The position numbers and the translations under genes are program-made. Under the pieces are notes generated by a model. That model had not been told where the DNA came from. It made no database searches and saw only the letters and a list, made by a program, of their open reading frames with translations. A stretch of 64,000 nucleotides of DNA from a bacterium (GTDB lineage Bacteria > Bacillota > Bacilli > Lactobacillales > Streptococcaceae), in the NCBI GenBank assembly GCA_905221035.1, contig CAJNBP010000004.1, forward strand, positions 105,066 to 169,065, written 5' to 3'. Below are positions 56,804 to 64,000 of the stretch, piece by piece. Position 1 is the stretch's first letter. Each line of letters starts with the position of its first letter.

Positions 56804-57115
56804 CTACTTAATACTATGCTTATTCATTTTTTGTTCAAAGATAGTCGTGATAATCTGACGCAATTCTTCGCGTTCCTTTTCTGGAATCTCACCACTTGTT
56901 TGAGCTGCGGCGTAGAGTTCAGGGTGTTCAATTGAAATGCGTTTAATAGTACGTGTTGTAGCATGTTTTCTGACAAAAAATGGGATTCGCTTAATCAAGT
57001 CTTGTGGGACAAGCGCAAGAATTTTCTCAGCAGTTTCCTTGTCACTAATCTTAGACGTAGTCAGCCCCTTCTTAATCATTTCCTGTTCTTTTTCTGTAAA
57101 ATCTTTTAATTCCAT
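56804..57115 (-). CDS. Uncharacterised small helical protein
   Basis: 103 aa, mostly charged helices (start MELKDFTEKEQEMIKKGLTT; middle IPFFVRKHATTRTIKRISIEHPELYAAAQ). No membrane segment, no family recognised. SD AGGAGG in the preceding bases supports ATG 57115. It is the first gene of a two-gene unit with the hydrolase. Confidence 0.65.
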   Translation of the reverse strand: MELKDFTEKEQEMIKKGLTTSKISDKETAEKILALVPQDLIKRIPFFVRKHATTRTIKRISIEHPELYAAAQTSGEIPEKEREELRQIITTIFEQKMNKHSIK

Positions 57116-57234
57116 CTGATTAATCCTCCTATTTTCTCTAAGTTAAATTATATACCAATTGTAGCAAGAGGACAAATAGTCTGTTTGGAAAATCTTCTCT
57201 ATACTACAACTTTCCTGTCGTTCATAATTGCTCT

Positions 57235-57381
57235 TTAATGAAAAATCACAAATCCTTTTGGAGAGATGACAAGATGATTCTCTAATTCTTGGCAATTATT
57301 TGCTAGTGCTACTGCTTCCTTCTCTAAAAGATAATCTTCTTTGGACTGGTTAAAAATCGCTAGACAAAAGAGAAACGGCAT
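57235..57381 (-). other. Overlapping 48-codon frame, possible frameshifted C-terminus
   Basis: Starts ATG 57381 inside the end of the Ca-repeat gene and reads MPFLFCLAIFNQSKEDYLLEKEAVALANN..., with a protein-like composition to TAA at 57235. It has no SD. The simplest reading is that it is the original C-terminus of the gene at 57350-57721, displaced by an indel near 57360-57380. A small overlapping gene is the alternative. Confidence 0.4.
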
Positions 57382-57721
57382 CTGTTCTCATGTAGTAAGT
57401 ATATAAGTCTTCTAGGTCTTGTTCGTTTTCAATCCCTGTTTCAATACTAATCAGAGCCTGTATAAATTCCTTGTAGTGACTCTCCATCATATCTGAAATC
57501 TTTTGTTTCATTTCCATAAATACTGATGACGGTTCAGTTAGACTTGTTTGGTTTATGTCTTGTAAATCCTTTTCTAAGGGATTGGTTCCTTCTTCTACTT
57601 CCACTAAATCTGAACTTCCATCACCATCAGAATCTGAGCTAAGAGGATTAGTTCCTAGTGCCAATTCTTGAGCGTCAGTTAGTCCATCTTGATCCGAATC
57701 ACGTTGATAAATGGGTTCCAT
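57350..57721 (-). CDS. Protein with thrombospondin type-3-like calcium-binding repeats
   Basis: 123 aa. Two adjacent DxDxDG repeats near the N-terminus (DSDQDGLTDAQELALGTNPL, then DSDGDGSSDLVEVEEGTNPL) form Ca2+ loops seen in secreted and cell-wall proteins. The rest is helical. There is no signal peptide or anchor, so either the 5' part of a larger secreted protein is missing or it is cytoplasmic. The C-terminus may be frameshifted. Confidence 0.6.
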   Translation of the reverse strand: MEPIYQRDSDQDGLTDAQELALGTNPLSSDSDGDGSSDLVEVEEGTNPLEKDLQDINQTSLTEPSSVFMEMKQKISDMMESHYKEFIQALISIETGIENEQDLEDLYTYYMRTDAVSLLSSDF

Positions 57722-57803
57722 ATACTTTCTTCTTTCCTAGTTAATCTTTTTTCACTCCAATCCTACCAAATATTCCTTGAAAGAAGTATCACAACAAAAA
57801 AGA

Positions 57804-57828
57804 GAACGAGCCAAAACTACGTTCTCCT
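57804..57828 (-). terminator. Minus-strand terminator upstream of the Ca-repeat gene
   Basis: GAGAACG / CGTTCTC hairpin with T6 on the minus strand. No gene on - ends here; it follows the hairpin-repeat element at 57857-58011. Confidence 0.6.
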
Positions 57829-57856
57829 TAAAATGATAAAACGTTACTATCAAAGT

Positions 57857-58011
57857 AAAAAAGATGACTTACAGAACCTGTAAGCCACCTAGTCAGTCGG
57901 TTTATTCTGGTGTCTGCCACCGCTTGGCCCTTACGTCCAAGATTGCTATCGGATTTCGTTCTGGTGTCCGCCACCGTTTGGCCCTTATGTCCAAGATTAC
58001 TATCAGATTGA
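57857..58011 (-). repeat. Two 54-bp hairpin repeats ending in a strong terminator
   Basis: Units at 57907-57960 and 57961-58011. On - each holds TTGGAC-N-GGGCCAA and GGTGGC(G/A)GACACC inverted repeats. They are followed by a 12-bp hairpin (GGTGGCTTACAG-GTT-CTGTAAGTCATC, two G-U pairs) and T6 at 57857-57889. No start codon with SD is seen. It could be a small RNA or a mobile repeat element. Confidence 0.6.
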
Positions 58012-58123
58012 CCATGAGCCGACCACTCATCTATACCATTATTCTAACGAATATGAGCTACAAACGCAAGAGAAAAACTTATTTTGGATTTATACACTAT
58101 AGAAAACATACACTATCTTCAGA

Positions 58124-58152
58124 TTGAACTTTTGTTCAAAATAAGCTATAAT
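58124..58152 (+). promoter_or_regulatory. Promoter and operator of the antitoxin-GNAT pair
   Basis: TTGAAC, 17 bp, TATAAT. The -35 is one arm of an inverted repeat TTGAAC-TTTT-GTTCAA (58124-58139), well placed for autorepression by the antitoxin. Confidence 0.7.
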
Positions 58153-58182
58153 GAATTTAAGTAGAAACAGGAGGTAGAACAA

Positions 58183-58347
58183 ATGGCTACAATCAGTTTA
58201 ACACGTGATATAAAACTAACAAACGAAGATGCTCTAAAAATTCTTAATCATAAACCATCTAAAAAGCTACAAGCAGTCTTGAAATCTATTGAATCACAAG
58301 ACGCTACCGCTCCAACGAAAAATAAACTCATTTCAAAGTATCTGTAA
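58183..58347 (+). CDS. Putative antitoxin of a GNAT toxin pair
   Basis: 54 aa from ATG 58183, SD AGGAGG at 58169-58174. Sequence begins MATISLTRDIKLTNEDALKIL and ends in a basic tail. No family named with confidence; size, promoter-overlapping palindrome and the 1-bp gap to the acetyltransferase frame fit a type II antitoxin. Too short to exclude another role. Confidence 0.6.
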   Translation: MATISLTRDIKLTNEDALKILNHKPSKKLQAVLKSIESQDATAPTKNKLISKYL

Positions 58348-58348
58348 G

Positions 58349-58956
58349 ATGACAATTCAAGTAACACCACTTAAGCAATATCTTGAAAATATTCAATGCT
58401 AGCTCCTGATAAAACTGATAAACAAGTTCAGGAGCTATTTAAAACTATCATTTTAGAAAATGTTGATTTCAACGGTAATGAAGAGATGTTGACTTATCTA
58501 TCTGATAAAGCCCCCAATTTTGAAAAACAACATCGTTCTCGTAATTTTATCGTTGAAGAAACTGAAACAAATAACATCATAGGATTCTTTAGTTTATCTC
58601 TCAAAGTTGTTGATATTTCTGATTTAGAGAAATCCTTAAAAAAGAAACTCGTCCTAAAAGGGAAAAGTCCCAAAAATATTGATTATCTCCCTGTGTTACT
58701 TATCGGTCAATTCGGCAAAAACACAAAGCTAAATAAACTATCAGGACAAGAGTTATTCGAAATTGTAATTCAAAAAATTGAAGAATTTCGAGCAATTGTA
58801 GGAACTCAGATGGTATTTTTAGATAGTATCAATCATCCTAAAGTCATTCAATTTTATGAACAGTTCGGATTTGTTGCTTACAGTCAATTGATTAAAGACG
58901 ATCATCAAGTAACTTATCAGCCTATGGCATTAAATATGTCACTCTATAAAAAATAA
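58349..58956 (+). pseudogene. GNAT-family acetyltransferase (putative toxin), frameshifted near the 5' end
   Basis: Translation from ATG 58349 gives MTIQVTPLKQYLENIQ and then a stop at 58402. The remaining 186 codons (from 58396: LAPDKTDKQVQELF..., acetyl-CoA region LIGQFGKNTKLN, ending YQPMALNMSLYKK) lie in another frame. Restoring one base near 58393-58396 joins them into a normal ~200-aa GNAT protein. Internal ATG 58396 has no SD. Could be a real mutation, phase variation or a sequencing error. Confidence 0.7.
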
Positions 58957-58994
58957 GAATCATGTCACCTAAACTGATGACATGATTCTTTTAT
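58955..58994 (+). terminator. Terminator of the GNAT pair
   Basis: Perfect 13-bp stem AAGAATCATGTCA / TGACATGATTCTT then TTATTT, overlapping the stop codon. Confidence 0.88.
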
Positions 58995-59105
58995 TTCGTC
59001 GTATAGGCAAAACTTATTGCACTATCTGCTTGCGAGATTTTTCTAAAGGTATAGTTAGGGTTGCCACCATAGTTGGTTTCATATCGTGTTATAGTTACAG
59101 ATTTC

Positions 59106-60077
59106 TCACTTATGTCTTTCTAACAAGGTCTCAAACTCAGCGACAGTCATACCTAATTGCTGACTGGCAACCTCAGGTGTTAGAAGACCTTGACGTACTA
59201 AATTTACTAAACCTACTTTTAATCCCTCTTCGATACCCTCTGCTCTTCCTCGTTCCAACCCTTGTTCAATCCCCTCAGCTCGACCACGCTCTAGACCACG
59301 TTCCAACCCTTGTTCAATACCTTCTGCTCTAGCTGTTTCCAAGGCATAGTCCTGCGCTAACAAGGCTTGTTCTTCACGTCTGCGCTGTTCACTAAACATT
59401 TTCCTGTCCTCCTCGGACCAGCTTTTATAGTCCAGCAGTTGGTCTGCCTGGCTGATGGCTCGCTCAGGTTGCTGAGTAAAGGGTTTGTTACCGAAAAACT
59501 CTAACCATGGTTTGCGAATACTATCTTTGCTGGTTTCTCTGTATTTTTTAAGTTCCAAGAACGCCATCTTGACCAGATGATTTTCCTGACCATTGTTGAT
59601 AATGGTTAAAACCTCACCTGTCGTATCCTCTCGCATGCTAAAACTATGAAAAGCCAAGTCATCTGAGAAATAATTACTATCCACAATAGCTATTGCGTAA
59701 ACAGGTGCGATGTGTTTGTAGCTCTGGTGGGTATCACCTTTTCGCTGGCGAATTTTTTCTAGGTTTTGATTAACCTGACTACATAGATAAGCCCACAAAC
59801 GATTAATGAAGAAATTCTGATGATGAACTTGTATTTCGATAATAACTTGAGTGCCATTATCCAACTCCGCCAAAACGTCTATACTGGTATAGAAATCCTG
59901 AGCCGAGTAGGGTAGAGATGGCAAAACATGAATATTACTTCCCTCCAAAATGGTTACATTTTTGGCTGGCAAGTCCAGCATATCGCGAATAAATTGACAA
60001 GTGATTTCTGGATTGCTAAAAATCTTCTTAGCTACCAAATCATTGGTCGGGCTGATGCCCGGATGTCTTAAAGTCAA
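59106..60077 (-). CDS. Rpn-family recombination-promoting nuclease, copy 1
   Basis: 323 aa. PD-(D/E)XK transposase-like nuclease with active-site string SIDVLAELDNGTQVIIEIQVHHQ (Asp, then ExQ). The C-terminal tail has 12-residue repeats (EGIEQGLERGRA type) before LVNLVRQGLLTPEVASQQLGM. E. coli RpnA-type proteins cut DNA and stimulate RecA-independent recombination. Start is TTG at 60077 with SD GAAGGAGG. Copy 2 lies directly upstream. Confidence 0.85.
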   Translation of the reverse strand: MTLRHPGISPTNDLVAKKIFSNPEITCQFIRDMLDLPAKNVTILEGSNIHVLPSLPYSAQDFYTSIDVLAELDNGTQVIIEIQVHHQNFFINRLWAYLCSQVNQNLEKIRQRKGDTHQSYKHIAPVYAIAIVDSNYFSDDLAFHSFSMREDTTGEVLTIINNGQENHLVKMAFLELKKYRETSKDSIRKPWLEFFGNKPFTQQPERAISQADQLLDYKSWSEEDRKMFSEQRRREEQALLAQDYALETARAEGIEQGLERGLERGRAEGIEQGLERGRAEGIEEGLKVGLVNLVRQGLLTPEVASQQLGMTVAEFETLLERHK

Positions 60078-60185
60078 CCTTTTCCTCCTTCTATTATACC
60101 ATATTTTTAAATCTAATTTTGATAGATTCGATGGTTCTATCTATTTATTCGGAAAAGAAAGGAGAAAGTTCTAACTTTCCTAACA

Positions 60186-60238
60186 AAAAAGATAGCCAAT
60201 CTCTTTTACATCAAGAAATTTAGCTATCCTTTTTAGTC
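60186..60238 (-). terminator. Terminator between the two Rpn genes
   Basis: Outer stem AGGATAGC / GCTATCTT with a long loop and T6 on the minus strand, ending transcripts of copy 2. Confidence 0.65.
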
Positions 60239-60269
60239 GTTTTCATATCGTGTTATAGTTACAGATTTC

Positions 60270-61289
60270 TCACTTATGTCTTTCTAACAAGGCCTCAAAC
60301 TCAGCGACAGTCATACCTAATTGCTGACTTGCAACCTCAGGTGTTAGAAGACCTTGACGTACTAAATTTACTAAACCTACTTTTAATCCCTCTTCGATAC
60401 CCTCTGCTCGTCCTCGCTCAAGTCCCTGTTCAATACCTTCAGTACGACCACGCTCTAGACCTTGTTCAATCCCCTCAGCTCGACCACGTTCAAGACCTTG
60501 CTCTAAACCTTTTTCGATTCCTTGTTCAATCCCTTCTGCTCTAGCTGTTTCCAAGGCATAGTCCTGTGCTAACAAGGCTTGTTCTTCACGTCTGCGTTGT
60601 TCACTAAACATTTTCCTGTCCTCCTCGGACCAGCTCTTATAGTCCAGCAGTTGGTCTGCTTGGCTGATGGCTCGCTCGGGTTGCTGGGTAAAGGGTTTGT
60701 TCCCGAAAAACTCTAACCACGGTTTGCGAACCTCGTCTTTGCTGGTTTCTCTGTATTTTTTTAGTTCCAAGAAAGCCATTTTGACCAGATGGTTTTCCTG
60801 ACCGTTGTTTGTGATGGTTAAGACCTCACCTGTCGTGTCCTCTCGCATACTAAAGCTGTGAAAAGCCAGGTCATCTGAGAAATAATTGCTATCCACAATT
60901 GCGATAGCGTATACTGGTGCGATATGCTTGTAACTCTGGTGGGTATCACCTTCTCGCTGGCGAATTTTCTCTAGGTTTTGATTGACCTGGCTGCACAAAT
61001 AAGCCCACAGGCGATTGATGAAAAAATTCTGATGATGAACTTGAATCTCGATGATAACCTGAGTTCCATTGTCCAACTCCGCCAAGACGTCTATACTTGT
61101 ATAGAAATCCTGCGCCGAGTACGGCAGGGATGGCAAAACGTGAATGTTACTCCCCTCCAAAATGGTTACATTTTTGGCTGGCAAGTCCAGCATATCGCGA
61201 ATAAATTGACAAGTGATTTCTGGATTGCTAAAGATTTTCTTAGCAACCAAATCGTTAGTTGGGCTGATGCCCGGATGACGTACAGTCAT
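60270..61289 (-). CDS. Rpn-family recombination-promoting nuclease, copy 2
   Basis: 339 aa, nearly identical to copy 1 over ~245 residues with the same catalytic residues, but its C-terminal repeat tract is longer. It has EQGIEKGLEQGLERGRAEG..RTEG..RAEG, about two more 12-residue units. Start ATG 61289 is set by SD AAAGGAG, 10 bp after a TGCTATAAT extended -10; an ATG at 61316 lies inside that -10. Tandem duplication with copy 1 includes flanking DNA. Confidence 0.87.
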   Translation of the reverse strand: MTVRHPGISPTNDLVAKKIFSNPEITCQFIRDMLDLPAKNVTILEGSNIHVLPSLPYSAQDFYTSIDVLAELDNGTQVIIEIQVHHQNFFINRLWAYLCSQVNQNLEKIRQREGDTHQSYKHIAPVYAIAIVDSNYFSDDLAFHSFSMREDTTGEVLTITNNGQENHLVKMAFLELKKYRETSKDEVRKPWLEFFGNKPFTQQPERAISQADQLLDYKSWSEEDRKMFSEQRRREEQALLAQDYALETARAEGIEQGIEKGLEQGLERGRAEGIEQGLERGRTEGIEQGLERGRAEGIEEGLKVGLVNLVRQGLLTPEVASQQLGMTVAEFEALLERHK

Positions 61290-61316
61290 ATTTGCTCTCC
61301 TTTCATTATAGCACAT

Positions 61317-61690
61317 TTTTTAATCTAGTTTTACTAAATTTGATGCTTCTATCTATTTATTCGGAAAAAGAGTAGAAAAAACAAAAGAAATCTCAAACTT
61401 TATAGCAAAATGAAATAAACTCTGAACAAATAGGATAGTAAAGTCGAATCAATTTCTAGCAATGTTTTATAGGTTATAATGTTCTACTCTGAATTTAAGA
61501 TAACATATAATTTAAAGAGACTGGGCCAAAACTCAACTTCCGGAGAAAATGAAGTAAATCTTTCCACAATAAAACGCATAGTCTCAAGTTTCAACACCTG
61601 ATACTATGCGTTTTTCGGATTTGAGAGGCTTTTTTCTCAGCCTCTTCTTAATCTTAGCTTTTCTCAACCTGCTACAGTTGATAAAGAGCT
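61317..61690. other. Intergenic region with terminators between rpn and the adhesin gene
   Basis: Includes sequence shared with the region upstream of rpn copy 1 (CTATCTATTTATTCGGAAAA). A 12-bp hairpin AAAACGCATAGT / ACTATGCGTTTT (61571-61615) has T-runs on both strands. A second stem, GAGAGGC / GCCTCTT (61622-61647), lies beyond the adhesin stop. No coding frame. Confidence 0.6.
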
Positions 61691-64000
61691 TTATTTATCA
61701 TCTTCTTCCTTCTTCTTGAAGAATCCTAATCCTAGACCAGCTAACAAGGTCATAATCCCAGCGCTAGCTAAGCTAGCATTAGCTTCTGTACCTGTGTTTG
61801 GCAATTCCTCTCTTCTACTTGTCTCAGAAGTCGGAGTATTTGCTTCTGGAGTGTTTGGAGTTGGAATTTGACTTTCTGGTGTTGGAATAGTCGGATCTTG
61901 TGGAGTTGGAATCGGTGTGGTCGGTTTCTGTGGAACAGGATTATTAGGCTCTACTGGTGTTATCTTTTCAAATTTATGAATTGTAACACCATCTTTTGTT
62001 ACAGTTGTAATATATCTGTATCCAGGAATATTTCCTGGTTCATGAGTTCCAGGTTTTTCTGGTTTCAATGGCTTACCGTTTTCATCCACCCAGATTGTAA
62101 TATGATTACTTTCTGGAGTTGGTTTTACCGGTTCTTCCGGACTAGGTGTATTTGGAACTTTTACATACTCAATCGGTGTATCCTGACCAGGTTCTGTTGG
62201 TACTGGTGGAATGTATCCTTGTGTTGGATCATTTGGCACTTTTGGTACTAACGGATTTCCATCTGGTGTCTTAGGTGTATACCCAGGCACATATGGAATC
62301 ACCGGTACATTCGGATCCGTTGGTTCTCCCGGCTTAGTTGGATCTGTAGGATTGTTTGGATATGGTAGTGGCGTTGGTGTTTCTACACCTGGCACTTTTG
62401 GTACCCATGAACCAAGTTTCTTGTAAACCACTTCAATCGTTTGATTTGCAACAGTTGGTGTTATTCCTTTTCTTTCAGCAACTTCTTTTTGAGCTGGATC
62501 TTTAAGGATGTAACCTTTAACTACTGGCGATGGTACTTTATCAAATGTACTATCTCCACCAACTGCATTCCAGTCTCCATAAGTAATCTCACCTGTTACT
62601 ACGTTAATCTTAGCTTCACGTGTAAATGTAACTTTGTCTGTTGATTTTTCAGAAACTTTGTTTCCAGCCTCGTCAACATAGTTAATTGTACGTGTTACTT
62701 GTTTTGTAGTTTCTAGTTTGTTGATTAAGTCCTCTGTCCATCTTGGAATTGTTGGATCATTTGGATTATTTGGATCTACTGGTGTATCTGGATCGATTGG
62801 TTGTCCTGGTACTGGTTTATTTGGATCTTTCGGATTTGTTGGATCAAATGGTTTCACTGGTTTAACACGTGGTGTTAATGTCACCTTGAAGTATTGATCA
62901 ACCTTAGGATCGTTATCAAAAGTACCCTTAGGTGGATAAGTGTTAGTTTCAACATCATATCCTTTTAGTTTTAATTTCGCAATTGTTGCTTTGATTTCAC
63001 CGTCTTTTGTTAATGGTGTATTTGAATCTCCTGTTTCTGTGATTGGGGTTTCTAATACATTTCCTTTTGGATCTACGAAGCTTGTGGTTGCTTTTTGTTG
63101 TCCGTCTTTTACATACGTAATTGGTGTATCTTGACCTGGTTTTGTTGGCACTGGTGGTACGTTATATCCTTTTTCTGGATGGTTTGGATCCACCGGTGTT
63201 AACGGTACTAGTGGGTTTTCTGGACTCACTGGTTTTGTTGGGTCTTTTGGTACTACCGGAGTATGTCCTGGTACTTGTGGAATCACCGGTACTTTCGGAC
63301 TGTTTGGATCGTTTGGATCTTGTGGTTTTTCCGGATTTGGTGTTACCACTTTAGTTGGATCTTCTGGATCATTATCATACGGTGTTGGTGTTAGAGGAGT
63401 TTTCGGTGTTACTCCTTCTGGCACTTTCGGTACGAATGAACCTACTTTAGTGTAAGTAACAGTAATTGTTTTATCTTCTGAATCAGGTCTAACTGTTTCT
63501 GATGCTACTTCTTTTTGTTTTGCATCTTTTAAGATATAACCTTTAACTACTGGTGATTTCACTGCTTCAAATGTACTATCTCCATCAACTGCATTCCAAT
63601 CACTACCATTGCGCGTGAATGTAACTTTATCCGTAGATGGTTTAGCTAATTCATTACCTTTTTCATCCACGTATTTGATTGTACGTGTCACTTCTTTTGT
63701 ACCAGTTGTATCTGGTTTTGGATTATCTGGCACTTTTTCATACGTAATCGGCGTATCCTTACCTGGCGTTTCTGGTACTGGTGGCACCTTGTATCCATTT
63801 TCTGGATGATTTGGATCAACTGGTACTAATGGATTTCCATTTGGTGTCTTAGGTGTATAACCTGGCACATATGGAATCACTGGTGTACCTGGAGTGATTG
63901 GTTGTCCTGGTTCAGGATATACCGGTGTTCCAGGTGTTGTTGGATCTGTCGGATGGTTTGGATATGGTTTTGGATCGAAATTCGTTCCTTCTGGTGGTGT
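61691..64000 (-). CDS. LPXTG-anchored surface protein with MucBP-like repeats and proline-rich linkers (5' part outside window)
   Basis: At least 770 aa, open to the window edge. Repeated ~90-residue modules start RTIKYVDEKGNELAKPSTD and RTINYVDEAGNKVSEKSTD and share VVKGYILKDxxQKEVA, as in MucBP-type adhesins. They are joined by PxxP-rich spacers (DPNNPNDPTIP, VPGYTPKTPxGNPLVP). It ends with LPNTG, a hydrophobic helix and FKKKEEDDK for sortase A anchoring. The signal peptide lies outside. It is likely a host-glycoprotein or mucin-binding adhesin. Confidence 0.9.
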   Translation of the reverse strand, partial: TPPEGTNFDPKPYPNHPTDPTTPGTPVYPEPGQPITPGTPVIPYVPGYTPKTPNGNPLVPVDPNHPENGYKVPPVPETPGKDTPITYEKVPDNPKPDTTGTKEVTRTIKYVDEKGNELAKPSTDKVTFTRNGSDWNAVDGDSTFEAVKSPVVKGYILKDAKQKEVASETVRPDSEDKTITVTYTKVGSFVPKVPEGVTPKTPLTPTPYDNDPEDPTKVVTPNPEKPQDPNDPNSPKVPVIPQVPGHTPVVPKDPTKPVSPENPLVPLTPVDPNHPEKGYNVPPVPTKPGQDTPITYVKDGQQKATTSFVDPKGNVLETPITETGDSNTPLTKDGEIKATIAKLKLKGYDVETNTYPPKGTFDNDPKVDQYFKVTLTPRVKPVKPFDPTNPKDPNKPVPGQPIDPDTPVDPNNPNDPTIPRWTEDLINKLETTKQVTRTINYVDEAGNKVSEKSTDKVTFTREAKINVVTGEITYGDWNAVGGDSTFDKVPSPVVKGYILKDPAQKEVAERKGITPTVANQTIEVVYKKLGSWVPKVPGVETPTPLPYPNNPTDPTKPGEPTDPNVPVIPYVPGYTPKTPDGNPLVPKVPNDPTQGYIPPVPTEPGQDTPIEYVKVPNTPSPEEPVKPTPESNHITIWVDENGKPLKPEKPGTHEPGNIPGYRYITTVTKDGVTIHKFEKITPVEPNNPVPQKPTTPIPTPQDPTIPTPESQIPTPNTPEANTPTSETSRREELPNTGTEANASLASAGIMTLLAGLGLGFFKKKEEDDK

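Noticed and set aside
57864..58127. 87-codon plus-strand frame over the 54-bp repeats
   Set aside because: It has repeat-derived sequence, no SD, and runs through the antisense terminator and palindromes.
58982..59332. Plus-strand frame of 116 codons, and a similar 71-codon frame at 60329-60544
   Set aside because: They are antisense to the repeated C-terminal tract of the rpn genes and exist only because of its 36-bp period.
59240..60545. Short direct repeats suggesting a CRISPR array
   Set aside because: The repeats are contiguous codon repeats inside the rpn genes, without unique spacers. No cas gene is in the window.
61868..63809. Several plus-strand frames opposite the adhesin gene
   Set aside because: These are shadows of the proline/glycine-rich repeat coding on the minus strand.

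Overview
The window comes from a streptococcus of the mitis group (S. mitis / S. oralis / S. pneumoniae relatives). This is judged from proteins I recognise as near-identical to pneumococcal ones (PtsI, Ung-MutX, the Aco/Pdh complex with its lipoyl domain on E3, XerS, RexA/RexB, Tex), from three BOX repeats, and from low-GC streptococcal promoters and SD sites. Species-level assignment is inference.

Layout. (1) 1-6000: 3' end of ptsI, two small genes, then a complete dihydroxyacetone-kinase locus. It has divergent dhaS-dhaQ (activator and DhaK-like co-activator) and dhaKLM, with an operator between them; DhaM would draw phosphate from EI/HPr. (2) 6381-11713: HAD nucleotidase, DUF4336 protein, ung-mutX, pyrC and a MATE transporter. 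(3) 11807-18259: pyruvate/acetoin dehydrogenase operon E1a-E1b-E2-E3 plus lipoate ligase. It is interrupted between E1b and E2 by 570 bp of 126-bp tandem repeats and paired hairpin elements. (4) 18332-19485: xerS and its dif site. Genes left of dif are mostly on +, those on the right for 12 kb are on -, so both arms read toward dif. This is the replication terminus. An 18-bp palindrome occurs four times around dif, and a GTAC-core repeat cluster lies beside it. (5) 19904-32769: small membrane protein, ClC exchanger, rnhB-rbgA, a zinc-motif protein, rexBA (AddAB-type recombination) and a CPBP protease. (6) 32978-37216: HAD phosphatase, ABC-2 transporter and convergent two-component system.

(7) 37408-44505: a six-gene polyamine operon (speA-speE-carboxynorspermidine dehydrogenase-nspC-aguA-aguB). 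It is preceded by a promoter and a ~330-nt structured RNA ending in a strong terminator, with no second promoter before speA. This is the best candidate here for an undescribed regulatory RNA. (8) 44788-49555: VIT-family transporter, BOX element, and a bacitracin-type ABC transporter with a 36-aa peptide gene in its leader. (9) 49717-55145: sprT, tex (apparently leaderless), a PBECR-like nuclease followed by a promoter-hairpins-terminator sRNA candidate, and a permease/TIGR03943 operon.

(10) 55298-64000: accessory region. It has an AbrB-Doc toxin-antitoxin pair with a nonsense codon in the toxin, an antitoxin-GNAT pair with a frameshift in the toxin, a hydrolase, a Ca-binding-repeat protein, a tandem hairpin-repeat element, two tandemly duplicated Rpn nuclease genes, and the 3' part of an LPNTG-anchored MucBP-type adhesin that runs off the end.

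The strongest points for follow-up are the RNA upstream of speA, the sRNA at 52.6-52.8 kb, the dif-centred palindromes, and the disabled toxins with retained antitoxins. No searches could be run. Family names rest on recognised motifs and remembered homologues.
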